Shown: positions 12,201 to 24,200 of the stretch, in pieces
Position numbering within the stretch: the stretch's first letter is position 1
Layout: each line of letters begins with the position of its first letter
Assembly: GCA_015680685.1 (NCBI GenBank)
Contig: MNCI01021391.1
Coordinates: 277,734-341,733, forward strand
DNA: 64,000 nucleotides
DNA from: Gnetum montanum
Taxonomy: Eukaryota > Streptophyta > Gnetopsida > Gnetales > Gnetaceae
Reading direction: 5' to 3'
Position numbers and translations under genes: made by a program
The notes under the pieces: model-generated
Databases searched by the model: none
What the model was told of the DNA's origin: nothing
Seen by the model: only the letters and a program-made list of their open reading frames with translations

Positions 12201-15200
12201 TGTGTGCCAACGATGCTAACAAAGACTAAAGCGAGCTAATGTAGTGTTGTTGCTTGCTACACTATGCTGTGGAACGTAGAATGTTTGCGTAGCATAGCCG
12301 CTTGCTACGCTGTGTAGCATAGCATGCTGGCATAACATAGCTACTTGCTACGCTATGTAGCGTAGCATAGCGTAGCCACCAGTTCGAAGAAGAAATTTGC
12401 TTCAGAGTTGATTGCATGTGGTGGAAGTCTTTGAAGTGTATAGGCTAACTTTGCATGTTTGCTACACTATGCTACGCTATGTAGCGTAGCACAGTGTAGC
12501 AGCTGGCCTTAACTGCAATTTGCAACCTTTGCTCTCTGATGATCACGTTGACAATTTGCAACATTTATCTGGCCTTAACTTGTTGATTCTGCATTTTGGA
12601 GATGTCTTTTACTATTCTTGCATCATCGCTATGTTGTGCTACGATGCGTAGCATAGCAAGCATCATAGCCTACTTTTTGCTTGATATGCTACTTTTCTAA
12701 TGAGAGGATCTTTACTGAAGGGCTTGAAGTTGAACGAAACAATTGTTTTTAAAGGCTAGAGGTACTAACTGAGTGCAATTGAGATCAGTAAGTAAGTTGA
12801 GCTCTCTTAGATTGCTCTTGCTATGCTGTGCTACACTGCATAGCATAGTATAGCATAGCAGTCTATCTTGCAATAGTTCATATTTGATTTCCTGAACAAC
12901 TATCTCCTGAAGCCTGCTACGCTACATAGCGTAGTGTAGCGCAGCAAACTTCCTGGCTAGAAAAGTTGCCAAACTATTTTGCACATCCTAAGCACCGTTG
13001 ACAACTCCACACCTTGCTTCTAAATTGGCAATTAGCTGGATGAGCTACCCAGGTGGGCAGGTTGGAGAGTCCATTAAGCCTATCAACACTGGGTGTAGAA
13101 AACTTGCCAAACTGGACAGTCTAAACTCAGAGCATCCATTTCCTATCTAAGTGTCATGACACTGCTTGAATTTTAAAGACTTGATGAAGCAAGAATGACT
13201 TGAAAATTTAGGGTGTTTCATTGGCCCCTCTTTGTCGATGTTTGGAGGATGGACCTAAGGGATGCTGACAAAGAATACAAAACACCACGAAAGATAGAAT
13301 ACTAACCTTGCTCCTCAGTGATTGCCAAGAGATCGCTTAGCTGTGCTTGAGAGTGTTGCATTAGTTATGTAGGGGAAAAGAATAGGGTTAAGCAGGGAGG
13401 GAGGAGGTTCAGGAAAAGGTAAAGGTGAAACTTAGCAGAATCCCTCATTGAAATGCTTGTGAGGGAGTTGTTTGCATGGTCACTTTTTCTTTCACTAACC
13501 TTCGACCTCTCGTTGAAATGCTCAGAGGGGGTGATTGCGAAATAGCTTGTGTGCCATTTTTTTAGGCACATTTTTTTTGCGCATGAGCTTTTGCTGTTTT
13601 ATGCTTTTGCCTTTGCTGTTTTGCTGTTTACATTTGCAAACAACCTTGTTGTTGCAGGATAGGTGTTTCTTTCCCAGGATGAGTTGTGTTACATCCACAT
13701 GGGGCTTAACCTGCCTACAGATGTTTCCCATGCGGCAAGCTATGTTATGTGCATCATGGACTTTGTGGTTGAGCATATGGGAGGGCTTGACAAGTGTCGA
13801 AAAAAGTTGGTAAAAGAGGGGGGAGAGCGAATCGTGAGTGTAAGGGATGAGATAAGGTATGCAAAGGGGAATGATAGGATGTGCGCTCAAAAGTAATTAA
13901 GCTAGTCAAGGCAACCACCTTGTAACACTATAGCATTTTTTGCCATTGTAAGATGCACCTTCGACTGACGCCCCTTTGGTATGCACCCTGCAAACACAAT
14001 AGAGAGCAAACCAAGAGAAACAACCATGATGCAAATCGAAGGTAAGGATCTTGCTGTGGATGCTGTTGGGGAAACTGATGTTGTTGCTGAGTCATGCAGC
14101 GTCCAAACTAGGAAGGCCAAGAGTAGCCTTAGCAGCATCAGCGTGAAGGAGCTGTCATCAAAGAGGCTAGGAGTTGCTATGAGTGCAAATGCTCAAGAAT
14201 CCCTACCGAAGACACGTAGTCTCAGTTCAATTGTGAGATTGGCTACCCAACAACAAAACATATTTTGAGGTTGGATGCTGGTAGGGGCTGGAGGTTAACA
14301 ATATCATGGCTGGGCCACAATACTGCTGGAACTCTAGCAGCAGGCGCTGACCAGGGAGGCTATTGCCACGGCACTGAGCCATCACGGTAGTAGGTCCAGA
14401 GGGTCAGCATGATGTCACATGACATCTCTAGAGGATTAGCAAGATGCCAAGAGTAGCGACATTGCATATGTTCCTGATGGTGTTATCGTGGCATCGTGAA
14501 CTGCATTTGGGAACTACAACTTCCCACCCCGTGTCAGCACTGTGCACGCTCGCTTGTTGTATATCATCGTAGATGCATGCTGGGGACATGTTGCAAACCT
14601 AGTTTAAGGTCCTGGTAGACTATGTTGTGCTAGTTTAAGGTCACAGCAAACCATTGTGCTAATTTAGGGTCTTAACAGACCATATGTGCCAGTTTATTGT
14701 TGTAGCGGATGGTGGATGAGCTAGTTTAAGGTCCTAGTAGACCATTTGTACCAGTTTAACATCATAGCGGACTCTCTGTGCCAGTTTTACGTCGTAGTGG
14801 ACATTTGTTTGCCAGTTTTACGTTGTAGCGGATGAACTTTGCTAGTTTTACGTCATAGCAGACGAGATTACCTTCGTCAGTTTTATGTCGTAGTGGACAT
14901 TTGCCACCTTTTCCAGTTTTACATCATAGCGGATGTTTGTTTGCCAATTTTACGTCGTAGCGGATGAGCTTTGCCAATTTTATATCATAGAGAATGAGCT
15001 TACCTTTGCTAGTTTGATGTCATAGTAGACTTTTACCACCTTTGCTAGTTTTACGTTGTAGCGGACGAGCCTTGCTAGGTTTACATCATAGCGGATGAGC
15101 TTACCTTCACCAGTTTTACGTCGTAGAAAACATTTGTTTGCTAGTTTTATGTCATAGCGGACGAGCTTTGCCAATTTTACGTTATAGCAGATGAGATTAC

Positions 15201-18200
15201 CGTGTTCATGCTTTAGATGTAGTACAACTTGAGCTATGAAGGATTCACCAGATTTGCGAACTCGTTGCCATCCATGTCTGCCAGCTTGAAGGCCCTGTTC
15301 CCAAAGGATTTTATGACCATGTATGGACCTTCCCAGTTTGCTGAGAATTTGTTCATATGCTCATGGACAACCTTGAGAATGAGTTCTCCCTTCTGTATTG
15401 GCCGTTGATGTGGATTTGCATGATGTTTTTGCCACTGCTTGTTTTGGTAATGCTCTATGCGACTTAGTGTTTGTGAACGCTTCTCCTCTATTGATTCGAG
15501 GTTGATGATCTTCGACTCAGTGTTCTAGGCATCACTTATGACATCTGATAGGATCATCCAGAGTGATAACACCTACAATTCAAGAGGTAACATTGCTTCA
15601 GATCCATACAAAAGATTATAAGGTGTCTTACCTATCGTAGTCCTGCATGTAATCTTGTAAGCCCACAACACATAGAGGATTTGCTCATGCCATCGCCTCT
15701 TGCTATTGTTAAGCATTCTTTTCAACAAGTTGATGATGGACTTATTTGTAGCCTTTGCCTATCCATTCGCCTATGGGTAATATGGTGAGGAGAACAATTG
15801 CTTGATGCCAAGACTACTGTAGAAGGTTCGGGTTTTGGCACTACTGAACTATGGCCTATTGTTAATCATAATAGTCATAGGAAGCCCAAACCTTATCATG
15901 ATGTTGTCTAAGATAAAGTGGCAAACCTACTATGATGTGGTCTTCCTCAAGGGAATAGCCTCAACCCACTCAGTAAAATACTCAATGGAGGTGATGATGA
16001 AGCTATGCCTTGCGGAAGACTTAGGCATGATAGGTCTTATGAGGTCTAGTCCCCATCGTTGGAAAGACCATGTGATCTGCATTGGATGTAGCTCTGTAGA
16101 TGAAACGTGTATGAGATTTGCATATCTTTGGCACGTGTCACACATCTTGACCTTGGCCATGAAATCATTCTCCATGTGAGGCCAATAGTACCCTAAGCAT
16201 ATGATTTTTGCAGCCATAGCCCTAGGTGCTATGTATCCACCACATAGTCCCTCATGTACCTCATTAACAACCTTCTACGCTTGCTCCTCATTTATGCATG
16301 CCAGTAGTATCCCATCATAGGAGTGCTTACACAGGGCATTGTCTCCCATGAGCACGTATTGCCGAGCATGCTTATGGATAGCATCTCTCTACATAGATGT
16401 CAATCCTCTTGGGAGCTCATCATGTTGTAGGTAGGCTTTAATGTTGGCATACCACTCCTGGGTATCCGTAGCACTAATAGAGGCTACGTGTACTGCTTGA
16501 ATGATAGGCTCCACACAGTCGGTAATCAAGTTTAGCAAATTCACAAATAGATGTGATGGGGCATTTAACGCTAGGGTAGCTAAGGTATCTGCTATGGTGT
16601 TTTCATTGCATGGCACGTGTTGCACATCCGTAATTACAAACTATTTAAGTAGGAATTTTGCTAAGTCACAGTAGGGTTGTAGATGTACAGCTTTGTAGGC
16701 ATAGACCTTGGTGATTTGATTCACAACAAGTTGTGAATCTCTGCGAATTGCCAGGTGTTGTATGCGTAACGCTTGGGCAACTAGGAGATCCTTGGGTAAC
16801 CCCTCATACTCTGCCACATTATTCATACAAGGGAACATAAAATAATAAGCTAAAGAATGCATTTCCCTAGAGGGGAAGGAAATGATAACAGTTGCACTAC
16901 CTCCTCGCATGGTCGAGGCATCATCGAAGTGTAAAGTAGCTTCAAGCTGCGACGAGATGATGTTGATAGTGCTAACATGCTTATCTGGGAATTCAGGATC
17001 TATGATCGCTTGATCATCGATAGGTGAAGTCATAAGTTGTGTCGCTATAGCTTGACCATTCGTCGATGATTGGCTCACATAATGCAAATTAAATTCCGTT
17101 GTTATTGCTTTCCATTGGGTTATCCTACTGCTTTCATACAAGTTGTTTGTGATAGCTTGGAGTATGTTGCTTTTGCAAATAATGTTAATCTTGCTATGAA
17201 ACAGGTAGTGTCTCCACTTCTTCAATGCAAACACTAAGACAAGGCAGTTTCTCTCCACCTCATTATATTTTGCCTCATATGCTATCAGTGCATGACTCAG
17301 GTAGTACACTGGTATCTCAGAACTGTCATTTTGTTTTTGACATAACAGTGCCACGATAGATGTGTCTGAGGTGGCAAGGTAGATGAAGAAAGGCCTATCC
17401 CTCTGTGGTGGGTAAATAGTTGAGAGGTGCAAAAGATCTTTTTTTAGATCATCAAAGGCTTGTTGGCATTGAGTTGTCCATTCAAAGTTAACCCCTTTCT
17501 TCAATAGATGTTGCATGTGGTGTAACTTGTTGGTCAACTTTGCTATAAAACTTTTGATGAACTAAATTCTACCTTGTAACCCACACAGCTCTTTAAGATC
17601 TGTAGGAGGTTTCAGGTTGATGATGGCCTTAATTTTGTCAGGGTCCACCCGTATCCTAACCTCTGATATTATAAACCCTAACATGCACCTGGTTCTCACC
17701 TTGAAGACATACTTTTTAGGATTGAGGTGTAAATCATGAATCTGGCAACACTTGAGGACTACCCCTAGATCGTGGGGATGATCAACATCCTCTTTAGATG
17801 TGACCGCTATATCATCTACGTAGTTGTTCGCATTTTTTAGGATGTAGTCGTTAAAGATGTAGGTCTTGGCTCGCTGGTAGGTCGCTCTAGTGTTTTTGAT
17901 CCTGAAAGGCATCATAGTGTAACGAAAGGTACCCCATGGGGTCATGAAGGTTATTGTTAATTGATGCTTGGGGTTAATGCAAATTTGGTTGTAGCTGGAG
18001 AAACCATCCATGAAGGATAACAGAGCATGACCAGCCGTAGTGTCAATGAGTTGATTAATACTTGGAAGTGATAAATCGTCTTTGATCGTTGCCTTGTTCA
18101 AATCCTGGAAGTCTATACAGATTCATATTCTTCCCATTTTCTTAGAAACTACAATGATATTGGACACCCATTTCGAGTAATCAACTACCTGGATGAAACC

Positions 18201-21200
18201 AGCTTGGTATAGCTTGGTGATTTCATCCCGTACAACCAGTGCAATCTCTGGTTTAACCTTACGAGCCTTCTGCTTAACTGCTTTTATGCATAGGTCTAAG
18301 ATGATGTTGTGCTATATCAGCCTCAGATCTAAACCTGACATGTTGCTGTATGACCATGCAAAAACTTTAGTGTTGTCCTGCAACACTTTGTCTACATCTT
18401 TATGCATTTGTGAATACAAGAGGGAACTAAGTTTCAATGTTTTTACCTTCCCCTTGGATGTGGTCATAGGTGTTTTGATGAGTGGGTCCTTAGTTACATC
18501 CCCAACCTCTAAATTTAGGGTTTAGACCAGATGCTCAGGCCAGTCTGGGGGTGTTCCTAAGAATGCTATGGTGTTAACTGTGTATGATTCCTAGTCTATT
18601 AGTTCTGGGTTCAGTTGTCTTACGAGTTTGCCATGTGGACCTGCTAAAGCTAACGGTGAAGAGAGATCATGATGGAGTTCCATTCTCGCTCAACCTACCA
18701 AAATGAGATGAAAGTTTGATTAAGAGGTACCTGTTTGTAATAATTATGCATGGAGAAAACTTGCAAAATAGCAACTAAATGCCAACGATAGACGTAAGTA
18801 TAAAGTATGATGTAGAGTCATCAAATTTGCCAGTTTAAAGTCGTGGCGGACTGTTAAGATGTAGAAACATAAAACTGCTAATCTAAAAGTGTAAAACTGC
18901 CGATGTAATAATGCAAAACTGCTAGTTTAGCATCATTGCAGACTGCTTCGACAGAAAAATGCAAAATTGATAATATAAAGAATGGAATGTTGCTAATGTA
19001 AAAATGCAAAATTGTTGATGTAATGGTGCAAAACTGCTAGTTTAATGTCATTGCGAACTGCCAACTAGTTAGAGTACTAGTTTAAGGTCATTTCGGACCA
19101 CCTAGATGTAGACATGTAGAACTACTAATATAAAGAACGAAAAACTACTAATGTTAAAATGCAAAATTGCTAGTTTAACGTCATTACAAACTGCCAATGT
19201 GTAGAAGGTCAAGATAGCTAGTTTAAGATCTTTGCGGACCATTAACTAGATTGAAACTATGTGTTAGGGTTGCTAGTTTAAGGTCTTTTCGGACCATGGA
19301 AAATGCAAGATATTTTTTTCGTAAAGGTAAATAGTTAGTTTGAAGCGTGTCAAAGCTCTTCGCCCAGGCCCACTGGTGTGAATGCAAACAGTGCTATGAT
19401 GTCGTGGCGAGCATGCTACGCTGCACGAAATACTCTGCATTAAACGGAGAGAGAGAATGACAAGTTTCCTTTTCACCATTGTGGCTATAAATAGGGATTA
19501 ACCCTTGGTAAACTCATCATTTTTACCGTAATAGCGTAGAGCCCACATTTGGAGCACAGAGCGATTTTTGCCAACAGAGAGTAGGGCAATTTAATGTAGC
19601 AACGAAGAGAGAATCGACAAGTGAAACAATGGCTCCCAAGAAAGAGCACAAACACCTAGCACTTTCCAAGGTTGAAGAAGTAAAGGAAACCCTAGGGCAT
19701 GTGACGTAGGCACACATCGTGGTGCATGGGGAGACGTCGTTGACTAGGTAGGCCACTGTGCTTCCTCTATTTTTTTGTCTCTGTTATTCATTTTTGTTTT
19801 TCTTGTTTTGCTCCTAGGATTTTGTTTAGCTATTCGTGTATTTTCTGTCATCATGTTGTCATTGTTTTAGCCCTTACACTATCGCTACTGCCATTTCAGC
19901 CACGACAGATGTACATACATTATGCTAAGGTTACATGCAAGATCGCGTGGACCGCCATCATTGCGGCTGTCATTACTGTAGACGTTCGGATGATTTGAGG
20001 CGTTGGCATGTAGATAACATAGCGTAGGACCCTTGGGAGGGTTTGGCCATGTGTGATGTGACAGTGTAATACATGTTCTGTCGTAGTGTAATGTTAATCG
20101 CTTTATTAGAGCTAATCACTTCATTGCTATGCTAAGCTAATTTCGCTACGCTATTGCCTTCATGTTTTTCACTATGCTATATGCCTGAAGGGAATCATGC
20201 TATGCTATACGCTAAAATTCTGGCCTTGCTACGCTAGATGTAAATTCTACTCGGACATGATGCTAACATTTCCTATTGTGTTGTGTAGGATAATGCTAAG
20301 GTCGATTTTGATTGTCCTCAAAATCGTAAGGGTCCTGTGCTGCATCAGCGAACCAGTGGCCAATGTTCCTCCACTCCATACGCATGTGGGATGACAAGTG
20401 GTCTGGTTTTGAGAAGGAGCCCTGGAGTTTCTACAATTTCTTCTCCAACACTTCAACGTGATCATTTGGTCACACGTAGTGGAGGAGATAGCGGCCGCCA
20501 TAACAAAAACCTTGTTGCCCAGGAAAAATAAGTGTATTTTGAGATTTTTGACAAATGGAGAAATCAACAGCAAGTAGGGAGAAGGATCTAGTCAATGTCC
20601 TAGAAATTTGAGGCATTTGACCTAGATCTGGGATATGCCCGAGTATAATTACTACAATCTCTACAATACCTTGTTTATCTCACGTCACATGGGAACATGC
20701 TTTCAAAACCCACTAGGAACTGTTTACTGTGCCGACGGGTGAGTTTTGTAGCTGCGTTCCACTATGTTATGCAATATTTGCTATGGTAGCCAAATGTTAA
20801 TAGTGTATTTCTGTTACCAGGTTTTTATCAATAAGGAGGGGCTTCACGGCAATACATATGCGTTGACGTTAGCATAGATGGCGCTGCTGAGTTTTCCTCT
20901 GCTGAGAATATACACGTAGGTGTGATAGGTCAATGTGGGGGTGAGTACAAAGCCTACCTAACTTGGTATCCCAGATTCTACAATAGATGCAAGAAGTCTA
21001 GTTGGTTGGATGAGGGATGGACGCCCTTTAAGCTAATCTTCATTGAAGATGTCTTGATTTGTCTTCCATCATTCCCATCACCATCCAAACTTGTTAAGCT
21101 AAATAATGAATTGCTACATGTCTGAGTGTCATTACTGCTAACTGTGCTAATTGCTATAGGGGTGAAAAATTCCCAGGAGGTGATGGTGATTACCTCTAGG

Positions 21201-24200
21201 AACCAAGAGGCTAATGTCTTCTTCAAGTATGGGGAAGTGGATGAGAGCCAACGCTGGATATGCAGCATGGCCTCGGAATCCCTGATCAGGCATCTTCAAG
21301 ATGTTGGGCTCATGGATTTGTTCCTGGTCTCGAACCCAAGTGTCCTTGCCATTGAGATTCTCATCCTAGTGGACTCCTTCTCCGAAAAGGCAGACCGCAT
21401 CTACACACATGTACACGGTGTGCGGGTGGTCCTTGAGATTAATGACTAGCTATTTGCAGACCTTTTCGGTGTCCCTGTTGACGGCATCCCTATAGGTTCA
21501 AGGACCAAGAGAGAGTTGAACTATTAGAGGAAGGATATCAAGGAATGGCTAGGGGTTGCAAAGGAGTGAAAGGGGATCTCCATGGAGAGAGTCAAGCTGA
21601 TCGCCGCCAGAGAGGTTTATCCCATCTTCTGTGCTTGTGCTTTCCCCCAGCTGCTTTCCCATGGAAAGATCATGGAGATTGAATAAGCTTGGATAATGTA
21701 GGAGGTTATGGAAGAGGGCACCCTCTACAACTAGGTTGGACATCTGTGTAAAGGCTTGCGGACTAAAGTGGTTGCGCTTCATAAGAAGTAGGAGTCTTGC
21801 TTCAATGTACACTACACCTTCTTCATAGCCTATTTGCAGCATTTCACAGAGTTTTTGGTAGTCCATGAGAATGGAGTCTGGGTTATGTGAGATCGAAACC
21901 AAATATCCAAACCATGGATCTACCAAGTCTTCCGAAGCACCTAAGCCCAAGATCCCCTAGAAGCTATTGGGGAGTCGTTCTCTATGACGACTACAGATTG
22001 AGTGGCCCATAACTTTCATGGCCAGGATAGCATGGAAGGGGCGCCCCCTACCATTATTGGTAGCGTATCATAGGGGAAATGCCTCATCGTTGAGATAGTG
22101 ACTACTAAGTTTTAGCGAAGGAGGCCTTCTTCGACTAAGGAGACCCTCTGTACAAATGAAGAGGAAGGGTAGACAATACGGTTTAAGGTACACAGGATGC
22201 AACCTCCTATAGGTAAATTCTTATGTTAATTTCTTTGCCTTATTTGTTAATGCCTGCTACATTATGCTGTGCTAAATAACGTAACATAGCATAGCACCTA
22301 CTTTACGCTAACTTGGTTTAAGCTAAATGAAAATATGTTGCTTTTTTTTTGCTGCTAGAGGAAGAAGAAGAAGAAGACGATGAAGAAGAGGTGTCAGCTC
22401 CAAAGATGGGGGTGGCAAATAAAGACGTGGGGGGCCTAATCATAGAGGAAAGGGCCCTAGTTAAGAGGAAAGGAGATCCTATCACTAAGTAAGGGGCTCT
22501 TGTTATTAGGGAGAATCCTCCTACTGATGAGGAGGACATTTTTGGAGGCACAAAAGAGTCTCCTATGGATGAAGAGGATGCTAGTGCCTTGAAAAGAAAG
22601 GCATCAACTAATAAAGAGGAAGCTCGCATCAATCATAAGGGGATTTCTGCTGAAGGTCCTTCTGCTGAACACAGTCCAGCATCAGGGGAGCGAACAAGTG
22701 CCAAAGGTGCTACCATAATTTTGAGTCAGGATGAAGGGGAGTTGCAATTAGACGCTGGTGAGTTTGACAACATACATTGTCCTTTACATTACTCTCATAT
22801 TTATTGCAGCCCACCTTGGTCACTACTAATGCATTTGGTTGCATGATAGACACCAATGTCAATACTGTAGAACCTGTCTTGACTCACTTAGAACTATCAG
22901 TCGAGACTTCTGATAAATTTACATTCATGCAGGGGGTCGTCGATGACATGGTCAGCCATCTCAAATAGGTCGACCCCAAAGTGGGTAAGTAAAGTAGCTA
23001 TGCTAAGCTCTTTTAGGTTGCTATACTACATGTCTTGAGCTACTAACCTTGCTATGCTAATGTGACTAATGCATTGTTTGGATGTTTGTAGCCTCTAGAC
23101 TCAAATGGGACCTAAAACATGCGTTGAAAGTTAGTGTTGTACCTACATTCTCGCACAAAGTGGCCGAGGTGCCTCGTCGCATATAAAATGAGGATAGTAA
23201 ATGTTCTTTGCACTCAACATGCTCCTTGTGGGAGTGTAGGTGCTTCAACAAGGACTTGTGGAAATGGGTCCAAAGGGCTGAGAAAGAGAAGGTCAAACTA
23301 AGTGCCAAGGTGGGAGACCTCAAATCCAGGAACGAGTTTCTCATAACCCATGATAGAAATGACAACCCTAAGTTTTGCTAACCATGACCTCTCCAAGATC
23401 AGGTTAAACTCGGGCATCTCTCCAACCACAATAAACGTTGCATTTGTGGGGAATTGATCCCCTGCCACGAAGTCAATATGGACTATGCCTGTATCGACCG
23501 AAATCATCGGTGCAAGGCTGGAACATTACGAGCACTGAAAGATCTACGGACAAGAACAGTCGACCCTACCTCCGCTTGAGGGCAAGCTGGAATGGACGAA
23601 GACAGAGTGCCTTGAATGGTTCGCACGCGGATCAAACAAGGACTTCCCCAATGTTTGCCGCTACAAAAAGTTGGGTTATATGTAGACAATGCATGTTAAA
23701 TGTAAATTGTAAACAAGCACGATAATGTAAATGAGCCTGTAAACGTAAACTAAAAAAAATGAAGAAAACTGCAATAAATCTGAGCAAAATGTAAACTATT
23801 TTGTATTGAGAATTGATTACAAAGTGCACCGGTCCAAACGCAGTTCTGGCTTTGACACAAGGCGGACGAAAGGCCCCAGTGTGTGTAGGGATGACTTGGC
23901 TAGTTCGCAAGGGAGGCAGAGCGTAGAGACTGTGTGTACAGCGTACAGGTCTCTCCAGCGTAAGAGGGTTTTTGAGCTCTGATCTACAATGTAAATGTCT
24001 CTTGTGTCTACTCCGGTAAATTTTTTCCACCTCTGAAAATGCGGAAAACTGGGCTTTTTATAGGTGGGTTTTTGCTGGGAAAATCAGGTTGGGAGACACG
24101 TGGCATATCGACTGGGTGCTTACAATTTAGAAACATTGTATACGTTGGGCGTATACGCTACATCAGGCCAGCGTATACGCTGGACTTGCTGGGCGTGTGG

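Noticed and set aside
12240-12510. Hairpin-rich GCTACGC runs as small-RNA genes or tRNA
   Set aside because: No tRNA fold; motif is multiplied through both LTRs of element C, so it is an LTR feature, although small RNAs could still come from it.
13522-13890. 122-residue minus-strand frame
   Set aside because: Antisense shadow of the plus-strand exon-like block at 13658-13896, which has the better acceptor and composition.
14590-15200. Array of regularly repeated short units (CRISPR-like look)
   Set aside because: Units are degenerate, have no constant repeat/spacer design, and sit inside a plant retrotransposon; ordinary tandem repeats.
15835-16179. 114-residue plus-strand frame
   Set aside because: Shadow of the integrase core on the minus strand.
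18193-18525. 110-residue plus-strand frame
   Set aside because: Antisense of the RT N-terminal region of element C.
23632-24030. 132-residue minus-strand open frame
   Set aside because: Inside solo LTR D1; not kept in the other two LTR copies.
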